Source: DATBFG01 sp036558645
Lineage (GTDB): Bacteria > Acidobacteriota > Terriglobia > Terriglobales > Acidobacteriaceae
Assembly: GCA_036558645.1 (NCBI GenBank)
Contig: DATBFG010000072.1
Location: forward strand, 88,738 to 152,737
Direction: 5' to 3'
DNA: 64,000 nucleotides
Shown: positions 1 through 9,422 of the stretch, in pieces
Numbering within the stretch: position 1 is the stretch's first letter
How the letters are laid out: every line of letters begins with the position of its first letter
The notes under the pieces: generated by a model
The model's input: the letters and a program-made list of their open reading frames with translations, nothing else
Databases searched by the model: none
Told to the model about the DNA's origin: nothing
Position numbers and translations under genes: made by a program

Positions 1-1182
1 GCCATCTTTTGCGGAGCCTCCATTGCCCGAAGTGCCTACGCCCGCGACACCACCAGTTGTTGCCTCGGGCGAAGCTTTGCCAACGAATAATCCCGGAGGG
101 ATGCCAGATGGTTTTTGTCCCGAACCGGCGCCACTACTTCCTTCTGCTCCGCCAGCCAAACTAGGTGTGCCGGTGGCTTCAGGCTTTCCTTCCGGAGAGG
201 CTTCAAAATTTCCACGACGATTTCCGGCAGGAGGTACGGGCGGAGCCGCAGCGTCGGGATGGATGCCGAGGGCGATGATGCGTCCGCTGCCGGATGAGTT
301 CACTCCCTGCGTGGTCGGCGGCGGCGGTACGGCAGCGGCTGGGACGCCACCCAGTGTTTGTTGAGCCATATTTAGCGTCCGTTGTTCGGACATCGGTAAC
401 TGCGGCGCGGGTGCAACTACGTCTGGGTGTCCAATGTTGATGTCGCCGATATTCCGGGTTGACGCAACGTCAATAGCTGGCGGCGGTGCAATCACGTCGG
501 AGGTCAAGTTTGGCGATCGGCGTGAGACATCCCGGGTTACTTCCGGGGGTGGGGCGACAATTGCATTTGGCAGAGAAGGGAGTTTCATCTCCGACGCGGC
601 GCGGCTCGTAGCCGCGAGCGGTACAGGAATTGACGAGTTCGACCAAGCTACGATGTTCGGCAGAGGAACGTTCTGCTTAAGTTTGATATCCGGCGGCGTC
701 ACAATCGTTTGTGTCCGGTTATCGCCTTCCGGTGGAACCGAGAGAATGGGTTGTGTTGCCAGGACTGGATCACCTTTTGTGAGAACCTGTCCGCGATGGC
801 TGCGTGTGTCCAACGGAGGCAGGTAAATGGGACCGGATGTCGCAATTACGTCCGCGGAAGTGAAGATTGGCGGTGCGATTTGGGCCGGAGTGGGCATGAA
901 TCGAACAAATCCCCACACGGCCAGGATGGCAAGAACATGGCAGAGGGCCGACTGAACGAAATGGAACCAAGGAAGCCGGGATGTGACAAAGACGTCCGAC
1001 CAGAAGGTCCCGGGAGAGGGATACTCGCCCGGCTTCTCTCGGAGTGGCAGGAACTCGATCAGATTTCCGCTGAACGCCTTCCAGCGCGGCTCCAACTCCA
1101 CGAGTAGCCCAGGCGGCTCCGCGCGGGGCTCTTCCCCTGGAGGGGCAGACAACGATTCGGGAAGCACAGAGGCCGATTTCAT
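1..1182 (-). CDS. TonB-like proline-rich membrane protein, partial (C-terminus outside window)
   Basis: The minus frame stays open from an ATG at 1182 through base 1, giving at least 394 residues, so the 3' end of the gene lies outside the window. The layout is a cytoplasmic N-terminus of about 75 residues, a single hydrophobic segment near residues 78-98 (FHFVQSALCHVLAILAVWG), then a long Pro/Ala/Gly-rich stretch. This matches the N-terminal part of energy transducer TonB proteins, which span the periplasm with a proline-rich linker. The diagnostic C-terminal TonB domain would be outside the window, so the family assignment is inferred from layout only. No clear ribosome binding site precedes the ATG. 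Several plus-strand open frames here are its shadows. Confidence 0.7.
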   Translation of the reverse strand, partial: MKSASVLPESLSAPPGEEPRAEPPGLLVELEPRWKAFSGNLIEFLPLREKPGEYPSPGTFWSDVFVTSRLPWFHFVQSALCHVLAILAVWGFVRFMPTPAQIAPPIFTSADVIATSGPIYLPPLDTRSHRGQVLTKGDPVLATQPILSVPPEGDNRTQTIVTPPDIKLKQNVPLPNIVAWSNSSIPVPLAATSRAASEMKLPSLPNAIVAPPPEVTRDVSRRSPNLTSDVIAPPPAIDVASTRNIGDINIGHPDVVAPAPQLPMSEQRTLNMAQQTLGGVPAAAVPPPPTTQGVNSSGSGRIIALGIHPDAAAPPVPPAGNRRGNFEASPEGKPEATGTPSLAGGAEGSSGAGSGQKPSGIPPGLFVGKASPEATTGGVAGVGTSGNGGSAKDG

Positions 1183-1344
1183 GGTTCAGTCGCGGGGCGG
1201 GCAGTTGGCAATCATTATAGCTGCCAGTGCTTCAGGTTTCGCGGAGTCTTTCGGTTGATTTTCGTGATCTAATACCATTGAAGTTGAGAGTTGATGAAGC
1301 TTGAACGCGTGTCATGCGGTTCCTGACATGTGAGTTAAAGACTT

Positions 1345-1830
1345 ATGAATAAGTTATTTGTATTGTCAATCCTGGTCTTGGTAAGCCTGGCTGCAGCGCA
1401 AACTCAGGCCCCAAGTACGCCCCCAGCAGCCAAGACCCCTGGCGAAGATTACTCGCGGATGTACTCGTTTTTCCGCGAGGGCGAATTTGTGCAAATTACC
1501 GTAGAGGAGGCTGGGCGAGTAACCGGCTTTGTGTCACGGTACAGCGAGGATAATTCGGGGAATTTTCTTGACCACTTCTTCAAAGACGGCAAGTTGGATG
1601 GGAACAAGTTGACGTTCACGACCAAGACTGTCCATGGTGTCTGGTATGAGTTCAACGGTACGGTCGAGCGTGGAGAAGGCAAGAATCCCGGCGACGAAGC
1701 CTACTATGAATTGAAGGGAACGGCAAACGAGAACACGCTGGATGCCGATTACAAGACGAAAACGAAGGCGCGCGAAGTGGTATGGAAGTCATTCCCGTCC
1801 GACGATGAGAGCACTGGGGCAAAGAAGTGA
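1345..1830 (+). CDS. Small secreted protein of unknown function
   Basis: 161 residues beginning with a clear signal peptide (MNKLFVLSILVLVSLAAAQ, likely cleaved after residue 19-22) followed by a short Ala/Pro linker. The mature part is soluble and rich in charged and aromatic residues, with beta-strand-like alternation in GEFVQITVEEAGRVTGFVSRY. I do not recognise a named family; similar short secreted proteins are common in acidobacterial genomes. It is convergent with the ferritin-like gene, 13 bases away, and divergent from the TonB-like gene upstream. The start is the first ATG before the signal peptide; no strong Shine-Dalgarno is visible. Confidence 0.75.
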   Translation: MNKLFVLSILVLVSLAAAQTQAPSTPPAAKTPGEDYSRMYSFFREGEFVQITVEEAGRVTGFVSRYSEDNSGNFLDHFFKDGKLDGNKLTFTTKTVHGVWYEFNGTVERGEGKNPGDEAYYELKGTANENTLDADYKTKTKAREVVWKSFPSDDESTGAKK

Positions 1831-1843
1831 GGGAGCAGCGACA

Positions 1844-2371
1844 TCAAGCAGGCTTGCTGTCAGAACTGCGCTGGGCCTCGTCGAGTTTTCTGTCGAGCCA
1901 ATCGCTATGATTGCTTTCGAAGGACACGAACTCCTGATAAAGCCTGCGTAACTCGGGATCGTCGGAAGCGGTTGCGAGCTTCGTGTAAAACTGCAGGGCA
2001 TTCTGCTCGGCTTGATTTGCGATCTGAAGCGCCAAAAAACGCGGCGACCTGCCACCCTTTGCACTCTTGATGCTGAAAAGCTCGCCACTCTCGAGCTTGG
2101 GTACTTCGATAAAGTCGCGAATATCCTCTTCGGTGATTGAGCAGGGCCGTGTGCCGTAACGCTCGAAGTAGCGTTTTTGCAGGATCGTCCCATGGTTCCG
2201 CTCTTCCGTAGACATTTCCCAAAAGGCGGCAGCGATTTCCAGTGATTCGGGATCGCGAAACTCGGCAAACATCTCCGCTAACTGGTGGTAAATGTCGGCG
2301 TTGCGCTCTTCGATAAAGATCGCAACATGGAGCGCTTCCTGTGCGCTCAGCGAAGCAAAATCGCGTTTCAT
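1844..2371 (-). CDS. Ferritin-like / rubrerythrin-type four-helix protein
   Basis: 175 residues. The sequence is almost wholly helical with spaced Glu residues expected of a di-iron ferritin-like fold: AIFIEERNADIYHQLAEMF, AAAFWEMSTEERNHGTIL and ANQAEQNALQFYTKLA. The pattern E..E then E..H resembles rubrerythrin-type proteins that bind iron and act in oxidative-stress defence, but there is no C-terminal rubredoxin domain. The start at 2371 was chosen because AAGGGG lies about 7 bases upstream; an in-frame start 57 bases earlier lacks such a site. It is convergent with the secreted protein gene. Confidence 0.72.
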   Translation of the reverse strand: MKRDFASLSAQEALHVAIFIEERNADIYHQLAEMFAEFRDPESLEIAAAFWEMSTEERNHGTILQKRYFERYGTRPCSITEEDIRDFIEVPKLESGELFSIKSAKGGRSPRFLALQIANQAEQNALQFYTKLATASDDPELRRLYQEFVSFESNHSDWLDRKLDEAQRSSDSKPA

Positions 2372-2502
2372 AAACTTCCCCTTAACGCATCTCCAGAGAA
2401 TAGTCTTGAAGGGTATGATTTGGGACAATTTTGAAAGAAATTGAAGACGTCGATTCCCAAAATGGTGAGAGGGGAGGGCATTCGAGAACAGCGAGGGCCG
2501 GC

Positions 2503-2889
2503 CTATTTAGATGGTGTCTTCGGCTGTTTGGCGCGCTCCGATTCAATGCGGGTGATGGTTGCCTGCAGCCATTCCTTAACCGCCTCCTCCAATTCAATCT
2601 GGCTTGTTTGCCGCTCCATGCTCTCTACGGTTTCGCCTTGCACATTCAGCGGAATGTGATGGCAAGGGATACTTTCGCATTGAGCTTCAGTCGGTACCAT
2701 CTCGTTCAACAGGCAGTGGGAGCACGGCTTGGAACGATCGGGATCGTTGAAGTTGATGCAGGAAAGGGAGTCCTGAAAGATGGATGTCGGCTTCCAAGGC
2801 GTTTTCACGGAGCGGCCATAGCCTCCTTGTTCGAGGAATGCGAGCTCGAACTTAAGCACTTCCAGAACATCACGCTCGTCGTTCGGCAT
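2503..2889 (-). CDS. Conserved hypothetical protein with Cys-rich segment
   Basis: 128 residues from an ATG at 2889 with GGGAG about 8 bases upstream; a longer frame to 3075 lacks a comparable site. The middle carries CxxC-type cysteines and histidines (PCSHCLLNEMVP, CESIPCHH) that could bind a metal, and the C-terminal 45 residues look like an amphipathic helix. I do not recognise the family. It is transcribed in the same direction as the ferritin-like gene and divergently from the OsmC gene. No function is proposed. Confidence 0.6.
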   Translation of the reverse strand: MPNDERDVLEVLKFELAFLEQGGYGRSVKTPWKPTSIFQDSLSCINFNDPDRSKPCSHCLLNEMVPTEAQCESIPCHHIPLNVQGETVESMERQTSQIELEEAVKEWLQATITRIESERAKQPKTPSK

Positions 2890-3122
2890 ATAAGTTCTCC
2901 CACAGCAAGAGGTTCGCGGGGCATCACCCTGACTGCCTGATTGTCGCTCCCCAATAACCCGAAAGCGGTGATTCTCCTCACAAAAAGAAGTGACGACTGT
3001 CACACGCATGAGTTTCCCGGCGGCGGGTATCTGCGCAACACGCCTCGCATCACTGCTCCACGTGACGAGGTTCACAGCCCACTTGGTCGACGGTTGATAG
3101 GGTTCAACGCAGGAGAATGGAT

Positions 3123-3575
3123 ATGGACAAGAAGTTCACCTACCATGCGGCCGCTCATTGGACTCTGCACAAGCGGGGGATCGTGGAAGCGGAGGGCGAT
3201 ATTCCACGAACCATCAACTTCGCGGCGCCCCCTGAGTTCGGCGGTGAACCGGGGCTGTGGACCCCGGAACACCTCTGGCTAGCGGCCATCTCGACATGCT
3301 ATGTAGCTACCTTTCGTGCGGTTGCGGAGGCTTCCAAGCTCGAGATCCATGGCCTGGAGGTCGCTGTAGAAGGCCTAGTCGAAAAATTGGAGGGAAAGTA
3401 CCAGTTCACGAAGGTGATTCTGCGGCCAACGGTTGCAATTTTGCATGAGCAGGACCATGAGCGTACGGGAAAGGTCATGGAGAAGGCAGAGCGCTCCTGC
3501 CTGATAGCACGATCGATCTCCGCGGTGATGGTCCTCGAACCGAAGATTGTGGTGGAAGTCCCGGTCGCAGTTTAA
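3123..3575 (+). CDS. OsmC/Ohr-family protein
   Basis: 150 residues. The two conserved cysteine regions of the OsmC/Ohr family are visible: AAISTCYVATFRAVAE near residue 60 and SCLIARSISAVM near residue 125. In this family the two cysteines reduce organic hydroperoxides. WTPEHLWLAAISTC is the typical core. The ATG at 3117 lies directly against the Shine-Dalgarno (GGAGA at 3112-3116), whereas the ATG at 3123 has 6-base spacing, so 3123 is preferred. Ohr and OsmC subgroups cannot be separated by eye. Confidence 0.88.
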   Translation: MDKKFTYHAAAHWTLHKRGIVEAEGDIPRTINFAAPPEFGGEPGLWTPEHLWLAAISTCYVATFRAVAEASKLEIHGLEVAVEGLVEKLEGKYQFTKVILRPTVAILHEQDHERTGKVMEKAERSCLIARSISAVMVLEPKIVVEVPVAV

Positions 3576-3590
3576 GAGCCCAATGTAAGT

Positions 3591-5492
3591 TCAGTGCCTG
3601 CTTTCGTCAGGGTGGCGGCGCGGCAACGTCGAGGCCAAAGCCAGCGCCGCCCTCGCGCCCTCCGGCGTGTCGATCACATCCTTGCTTTCGGACTGATCCC
3701 GCTTCCAGTCGTAGATTTGCATTCCTTTGACTTCGTGCTCGACAAGGTGCCAATCGGGAGTGACAACCGACCGCAAGGCACCGCTGCTTGCGGTGGGAAT
3801 CAGGCGGTCTGCTTCCTGGTCCTTCTTTCCTGGGTACTTGTTTTGCGCAAGTTCGGACAACGGATTGGGCCATGTGCCTGGCACAGGTGTCTTCCATAGC
3901 TGGTCGAGGCTGGGGCCCGGGAACGCTGCATCGTTGTTTGTCAGCAGTGACATGACTGTAGCCGGGATGGCCGCGTTTGTGACCGGTTGAGAAATGCGAA
4001 TACCCGTAGGAATACGGCCGGGAAACCAAATTACCAGTGGAACCTGGATAAGTTCGCGATAAAGGGCGCGGCCATGGGTCTCAAGGTGATGCTGACCGAG
4101 GGACTCGCCGTGATCGGATGTCACAATGACAAGCGTGTTCTGGAGCTGTCCGCGAGCATCGAGATCCTTCAATAGTCTCCCAAGGTAATCATCAGTAAAA
4201 CGTATGCCGGCGTCATAGCGATCGAGATCGGTGGCCTGTTGCCAAGGCACGTTGATGTAACCATGCGGGGCTCCATAGGGATCGTGTACGTCAAAGTAGT
4301 TGAGGAAGGCGAAAAACGGACGTGGCTGCGATTGATCCAACCATTGCAGCAATTCGTTGTTGATGACATCGGCGCGCTTACGAATTCCGAAGGCGCCCCC
4401 ATAACTTCCGGAACCCTCGGCATCCTGATCGAGCAAAGAGTTAACTCCAAGCGAGCGCAGGACGCGCTTCACCAGACTTTTATCGCTTCGGATCAAGTAA
4501 ATGCGTGCGAACTCTCGCCCGTAGAAAGTGCGAACGAACATGTCAGCGGGAGAGTGAAAGTAGTCTTCGAAGTGTACGAAGCCGCGCCCAAAGCCCAGAT
4601 CATGCGAGAAGTAAGTGCGGTTCGCGGAAAATGCACCGGTTCGATATCCCCTTTTTTCCAGAGCTTCGGCCAAGCTGACGAAACCGCCGAGACCGCGCGT
4701 TCCCCATCCTAGCCAAGGCTCGCGCTGTACGTTGCCCACTCCATGCTCATAAAGATAGCGGCCCGTCAGCAAGGAGACATGCGAAGGCAAGCTCCAGGAG
4801 CAGGGGGCGATAGCATTCTCGAAGAAGATTCCCTGGCTCGCTAAATTATCGAGATTGGGAGTGGTTGCACGCGTGTAGCCGGCGGAAGAAACATGATCTG
4901 CACGCAGCGTGTCAATCACGATAACCAACACGTTTGGGGCATCTTTGCCGGCTTGCGGGAGAGCGGCGATGGCATTCCGCTCAATGAGTCGCGTGCCTCC
5001 TTCGATGGCTGCGAACGTCAGCACAAGCAGCAACACGGCGAGCGAAACAGTTCGCCTGCAGAATCGCATGACGTCCAGATGAGCGCCGAACCAACGGGCG
5101 GTTGCGAATGCGAGGCCTAGCGCAAGCAATCCACACGCGCGACGGTCAAGTCGTGCGGTTAGGGAAAGCCAGTCATATGCGGTAAAGAAGGTCAGAACGA
5201 AAACAACGGCCCAACTCGCTCTTGCAGGGCGGATTAGTCGCATGGCCAGCCACACCAATGTGGCAACAACCAGGAAGAAAGCGACGTCAACGATGGGAGA
5301 GATCCAAAGGATCTTTCCGGAAACATGAATCATCGGTCCCCAGCGCTCCCAATTGATGCGCTGGAAAACGAGCAGGCCGAGCCCTTCTACGATTCCTGCC
5401 AGTACGCCGAACCACACTGCAAAGATCAGGGTAGAAGCAAGGCGGGCGTCAGGAGACTGGGGGCGTGGTTTGACAGATTCGCTGGCTGGCAT
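3591..5492 (-). CDS. Membrane-anchored sulfatase-like hydrolase (alkaline phosphatase superfamily)
   Basis: 633 residues. The first ~165 residues hold about five hydrophobic segments (residues 20-45, 62-88, 93-108, 119-135, 147-163), followed by a periplasmic sulfatase-fold domain starting at PNVLVIVIDTLRADH (metal Asp near 194). The nucleophile motif reads SLPSHVSLLTG (residues 234-244). Ser sits at the position converted to formylglycine in sulfatases, and His238 replaces the usual Arg. A second metal motif, SDHGESLGQHHLETHG, is present. Substrate is unknown; related membrane proteins act on surface polysaccharides or phospholipid head groups. It is divergent from a GT-C glycosyltransferase. 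An alternative TTG start lies at 5504. Confidence 0.82.
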   Translation of the reverse strand: MPASESVKPRPQSPDARLASTLIFAVWFGVLAGIVEGLGLLVFQRINWERWGPMIHVSGKILWISPIVDVAFFLVVATLVWLAMRLIRPARASWAVVFVLTFFTAYDWLSLTARLDRRACGLLALGLAFATARWFGAHLDVMRFCRRTVSLAVLLLVLTFAAIEGGTRLIERNAIAALPQAGKDAPNVLVIVIDTLRADHVSSAGYTRATTPNLDNLASQGIFFENAIAPCSWSLPSHVSLLTGRYLYEHGVGNVQREPWLGWGTRGLGGFVSLAEALEKRGYRTGAFSANRTYFSHDLGFGRGFVHFEDYFHSPADMFVRTFYGREFARIYLIRSDKSLVKRVLRSLGVNSLLDQDAEGSGSYGGAFGIRKRADVINNELLQWLDQSQPRPFFAFLNYFDVHDPYGAPHGYINVPWQQATDLDRYDAGIRFTDDYLGRLLKDLDARGQLQNTLVIVTSDHGESLGQHHLETHGRALYRELIQVPLVIWFPGRIPTGIRISQPVTNAAIPATVMSLLTNNDAAFPGPSLDQLWKTPVPGTWPNPLSELAQNKYPGKKDQEADRLIPTASSGALRSVVTPDWHLVEHEVKGMQIYDWKRDQSESKDVIDTPEGARAALALASTLPRRHPDESRH

Positions 5493-5589
5493 GGCTCGCT
5501 GCAAGTCGCAATGAGTTTACTTGATAGGTATAGCCATCGGTATCAGAAGTGGAGATTTCCGGAACTCTGCAGTAAAGTGAGGGCCCAGA

Positions 5590-7263
5590 ATGGTTGGTTG
5601 GGCATCTCCCCGTCCAGAGGCGTACAAAGCGCAAGCGCCCCATGACCATCCCTGGTGGGTTCTGCCATCTCTTCTGTTGTTTGTGTACCTGGCGCAGTGT
5701 TCATGGTTTATCCGCACGCAGTCGTTGACCTATGACGAACCTGTTCACATCGCTGAAGGACTGGATGCCTGGAGGCACGGGCGCTTCGAACAATACAACG
5801 ACCATCCTCCATTGAGCCGTCTCTTATGCACCCTTCCTGTTATTGACGACATGTGGCAGGTCGAGGTGCAACAACTTAACGAGGGGTTCCATGTGCCGCG
5901 AATTAGTCCCGATCCGATTGAGTTAGCGGAGAGGACACGGCACGTAAACACGATTCTTGGCTTCGTGCTTGGACTGTTAATTTGGATGGCATCGGCCGAG
6001 TTGTTTTCGCGTACGGCGGCGAATCTTGCCTTAGTATTGTTCGCCTTCTCTCCTGCCCTGATCGCGCACTTCTCGCTAGTTACATCCGATGGCGCGGCCA
6101 CTCTGCTCATATTTGCGACGGCCTGGCAGCTCATCCGCTGGCGACGTTCTACCAAATGGCCGGAGACGATTCTGTTAGGCGTCGTGCTGGGGCTTCTGTT
6201 GCTGTCCAAGTTTTCTACCGCGCCGATGTTTGTCATGGCACTTGCCTGGATATTGATACTCAAGTCGAAATGGATGGAGTGGAATCCGCTTCGCTGGAAT
6301 TGGGGAAAGACGATCGTCGCTTTTCTTCTGGCTTTCTTTGTCGTGTGGGCGGGTTATTTCTTTCATATCTCACACCTGAGTATTCACGATGGGACACTGA
6401 CTGCGAGTTTTCCGCACTGGAATGAAGAAATTGTGAAGCCGGTGCGAACTACGATGAACCTCGATCTCCCCGTCCCTGCGGGAGAATATATCGAAGGTTT
6501 CCGCGAAGTGGCACGGCATAACCGTCACGGACAGCCTGCATATTTTCTGGGGAATGTCTCTTCGACTGGCGGGTGGAAGCTGTACTATCCAATCGCCATT
6601 CTGCTGAAGTGGCCGACTATCGTTCTGATACTGGCGATCACGGGATTTCTGCTCGCCGCGGCGCGAAGAGTAAAGGTATCGACCGACCTGTGGATCATGG
6701 CATCGTTTCCCACGGTCTATTTCTTCCTGGCAGTTCTCGCGCACTTCAATATCGGAGAACGGCACGTGCTGCCCCTTTATCCCTTTGCTTTGCTGTTTGC
6801 GGTGGCAGTGTGGCAAAAGATTTCGCATCATCGTTGGGCGACGCTGTTCGCCATCATGGTGCTCACCTTGAACGTTGCCGACGTGCTTCGTTTTGCACCA
6901 GATTATCTTTCATACTTCAGCGTTGTGACACGACCTTACGAGAGTTATCGGTTGCTGAGCGACAGCAATCTTGATTGGGGACAGGGGCTTTTGTCGGTTC
7001 GCGACTACGAGCAAGCAAATCCTGGCAAGCAAACTTGGCTGGCGTATTTCGGCAGCGTAAATCCGGGTTTGTACGGCATCCGAGCGCGCCTACTGGCAGA
7101 AAACGAACGCGGATCAGGGGATTTCATCGTGAGTGCGACGGATTTGTCGGGGCAGTTCTTGAGAGATCCGAGTGCCTATCACTGGTTGCTGCAATATCCG
7201 CACGTGGCGACTCTAAATCATTCGATGTACGTATTCAGAGTCGATGGGAAAGCGCCAAAATAG
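5590..7263 (+). CDS. GT-C fold membrane glycosyltransferase (family 39/ArnT-like)
   Basis: 557 residues with around ten hydrophobic segments. The first periplasmic loop carries the acidic motif of GT-C enzymes (SLTYDEPVHIAEGLDAWRHG, then YNDHPPLSRLL), where the Asp-Glu pair contacts the lipid-linked sugar donor and metal. Other typical features are the dense membrane segments at residues 125-260 and LAHFNIGERHVLPLYPFALL near 395. The enzyme probably transfers a sugar from a polyprenyl-phosphate donor onto a protein or glycan in the periplasm. The acceptor cannot be told. It is divergent from the sulfatase-like gene by about 100 bases, so the two may share control. Confidence 0.82.
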   Translation: MVGWASPRPEAYKAQAPHDHPWWVLPSLLLFVYLAQCSWFIRTQSLTYDEPVHIAEGLDAWRHGRFEQYNDHPPLSRLLCTLPVIDDMWQVEVQQLNEGFHVPRISPDPIELAERTRHVNTILGFVLGLLIWMASAELFSRTAANLALVLFAFSPALIAHFSLVTSDGAATLLIFATAWQLIRWRRSTKWPETILLGVVLGLLLLSKFSTAPMFVMALAWILILKSKWMEWNPLRWNWGKTIVAFLLAFFVVWAGYFFHISHLSIHDGTLTASFPHWNEEIVKPVRTTMNLDLPVPAGEYIEGFREVARHNRHGQPAYFLGNVSSTGGWKLYYPIAILLKWPTIVLILAITGFLLAAARRVKVSTDLWIMASFPTVYFFLAVLAHFNIGERHVLPLYPFALLFAVAVWQKISHHRWATLFAIMVLTLNVADVLRFAPDYLSYFSVVTRPYESYRLLSDSNLDWGQGLLSVRDYEQANPGKQTWLAYFGSVNPGLYGIRARLLAENERGSGDFIVSATDLSGQFLRDPSAYHWLLQYPHVATLNHSMYVFRVDGKAPK

Positions 7264-7268
7264 CCGAG

Positions 7269-8153
7269 TCAGCGGACGGTAAGCACCGGGCAAGCCGACT
7301 TTCCGATCACCTCAGAAGCGTTGGTCCAGCGACGTCCAGCGAATGTGTCAGCACCGGCCTTAGTCACACCCAAGACAATCAGGTCGGGATTCTTCTCAGC
7401 GGCTACGGAAAGAATTCCGCTGCCTGCAACACCCGAGATCACAAGGCACTCCGGTTCGTCGTGAAATGAAAGACCATCGGGAATGATTGCTTTCAGTCGA
7501 TTCCTTGCGTCATTCGCCAAAGCCGATTGTTCGTCCGGTTTGGAGGATGGGTTCATTGCATGCAACAAGATCAGGTGCGCCTGAGAACGCAATGCAAGCG
7601 AGAATGCATAGTCGGAGGCGCGCAACGACTGCGGCGTGAAGTCCGTTGCGTACAGGATACTGCACAGGCCCCCAGGAGGAGGATACGCGCGTGAGTTGGG
7701 GCCGACCGTGAGCACAGGGCATGATGCCTGACGGAAGATTCTCTCAGCGACCGACCCGAGGATGACTTTCGCCAATCCCGTGCGCCCATGTGTTCCGACC
7801 ACAATCATGTCGATCTTGTGTTCTTCGACTATTGGAGCAAGGCCTGCCCAAATTTCTCCCTGGCCTACAAGCAGTTTGTGGGGAACGCCACGAAGCTTGC
7901 CGGAAATCAGGAGGTCAGTCGTCAGATGCTGGCCGTCGCGCCAAGCCTGCTCTGTACCCGACCCTTCGCTGACGATATGAGCAAGATAGAGTGTGGCGCC
8001 AAAACGGCGCGCGAGCGAGAGACCGTACTCCAATGCCGTGTTGGACGCAGAAGAGAAATCAGTTGCGACCAGAATATTCGAAAGCGGGCGGGCCTGCGGC
8101 GGTGCGGCCTGGTTCATAAGAGGTTCGGAATCAACTGCGTCCGAGCAGGACAT
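7269..8153 (-). CDS. Tandem universal stress protein (two UspA domains)
   Basis: 294 residues made of two UspA domains, about 24-155 and 165-294. The first starts NILVATDFSSAS and ends with the nucleotide-binding loop VVGTHGRTGLAKVILGSVAERI. The second starts SILYATDFTPQS and ends VLGVTKAGADTFAGRRWTNASEVI, a degenerate loop. Such proteins bind ATP or AMP and respond to stress. It is convergent with the glycosyltransferase, 5 bases apart, and 36 bases downstream of the CpaE-like gene on the same strand. The ATG at 8153 has only a weak CAGG upstream; an ATG at 8117 is possible. Confidence 0.9.
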   Translation of the reverse strand: MSCSDAVDSEPLMNQAAPPQARPLSNILVATDFSSASNTALEYGLSLARRFGATLYLAHIVSEGSGTEQAWRDGQHLTTDLLISGKLRGVPHKLLVGQGEIWAGLAPIVEEHKIDMIVVGTHGRTGLAKVILGSVAERIFRQASCPVLTVGPNSRAYPPPGGLCSILYATDFTPQSLRASDYAFSLALRSQAHLILLHAMNPSSKPDEQSALANDARNRLKAIIPDGLSFHDEPECLVISGVAGSGILSVAAEKNPDLIVLGVTKAGADTFAGRRWTNASEVIGKSACPVLTVR

Positions 8154-8189
8154 TGTAATGCCTGGGCGGTAATGGTTGGGGTGATCCTC

Positions 8190-9422
8190 TTACTGGCCGG
8201 CGCGGACGGGCGAAATCAGCAGACGGCTGGAAGCCTTTTTCTTTGAGTCCTTGTCGTGCTGATAAACCAGATCGAGCGATCCTTCATTGCTAGTGGAGGC
8301 ATCTGCCAGCATCGTCGCCAGGGAACGGAAGGAGCGTCCGAGATCCTGACTCTCGTGGAAAGCAACCGGTGAACCCCTATCGATAGCGGGAGCGAGCAGT
8401 TGATAATTGTTTGGAATCTTCCACAGCAGTTTACAGTTGGTGCCGGCCTCGACGTCTTCTTCGGAAAACCCCGGAATCTTCTTATAACGATTGAGCACCA
8501 GACGCACGCGTCCGTTGGTGGTTCCTTCTTCGAGGAAGGTTCGAATTCTGCTCGCACTCCAGAGCGATACGACGTCGGTCTGTGCCACGAGGAGCACGGC
8601 ATTCGACAAATCAGCCAACAGACGCCCGGTTTGATCGAATCGGCCGGAGCAATCTACCACAACATAACGGAAATTTGAGACCAGGAGATCGAACAAGCGG
8701 GCTAATTCGCCGGCGGTTGGAGCCAGCGATTGCGGCTGTTGCGGACCAGCCAAAAGTTGCATTCCGTTCTTACATTGGGTCAGCAGGCCTTCGAGCAGTG
8801 AGGAATCGAGCCGATGAAGGTTTTGCAGGGCATCGGCGATGCCGAATGAGGGACGCACGTTCAAATGCAGTGCAGCGTGTCCCAGGGACGCGAAGTCAAC
8901 CAGGAGCACGCGTCCGTGGAGCTCCTGCAAGGCGATGGCGGTATTGACTGCAATAGTGGTTGCCCCAGCCCCGCCCTTGGCGTTGGCCACAGTAAACACG
9001 CGGGCGCGACCGGTCGTAGCGCGCATCTTGCCGCGCACTGCGGCAAAACGATTGAAGGCCTCAAGAAGGCCTTCCGAGGGCGTATTCCTTTCAATGTATT
9101 CGCCCGCGCCGGCGCGCATGGCGGAGACAATCGTCGGAGGATGCACCATTTCGCCGGCAGCAAAAATGCCAATGTCAGTGGTGTTGGCGCGGATTAATTC
9201 GATGGCATGGATGGCGCGGTCAGCGTTCTCGGGGCCGACATCCACAAGCACGACTTCTGCCCGAACATCCTGAATTTGGCGTAACACAGGGTCGGCAGGG
9301 CCGCCTGGGAATCCCAAATGGCCAAAAACAGTGCGACCCATCTGAGTGGCGTCGACGCGCTGTTGAAGCGTGGCCAGTCTCTCCCGGTCTTCGGTAAGGA
9401 TCGCGACCGCTAAGCCGTGCAT
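8190..9422 (-). CDS. CpaE/MinD-like P-loop ATPase
   Basis: 410 residues. Residues 1-125 resemble a degenerate receiver domain (VVLVDVGPENADRAIHAIELIR), and residues 140-385 are a MinD/ParA-type ATPase with the deviant Walker A motif KGGAGATT at 149-156, LLVDFASLGHAAL and the Walker B-like YVVVDCSG. This domain order is that of CpaE, which localises type IV tad pili and related secretion machinery to the membrane. No other tad gene is in the window, so a role in pilus assembly is inferred from architecture only. The ATG at 9422 is supported by the start of the receiver-like domain; no strong ribosome binding site is seen. Confidence 0.85.
   Translation of the reverse strand: MHGLAVAILTEDRERLATLQQRVDATQMGRTVFGHLGFPGGPADPVLRQIQDVRAEVVLVDVGPENADRAIHAIELIRANTTDIGIFAAGEMVHPPTIVSAMRAGAGEYIERNTPSEGLLEAFNRFAAVRGKMRATTGRARVFTVANAKGGAGATTIAVNTAIALQELHGRVLLVDFASLGHAALHLNVRPSFGIADALQNLHRLDSSLLEGLLTQCKNGMQLLAGPQQPQSLAPTAGELARLFDLLVSNFRYVVVDCSGRFDQTGRLLADLSNAVLLVAQTDVVSLWSASRIRTFLEEGTTNGRVRLVLNRYKKIPGFSEEDVEAGTNCKLLWKIPNNYQLLAPAIDRGSPVAFHESQDLGRSFRSLATMLADASTSNEGSLDLVYQHDKDSKKKASSRLLISPVRAGQ

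Noticed and set aside
23..1258. Several plus-strand open frames of 60-132 codons at the window start
   Set aside because: They are shadows of the minus-strand TonB-like gene, which reads through the whole region with a signal-anchor and proline-rich composition.
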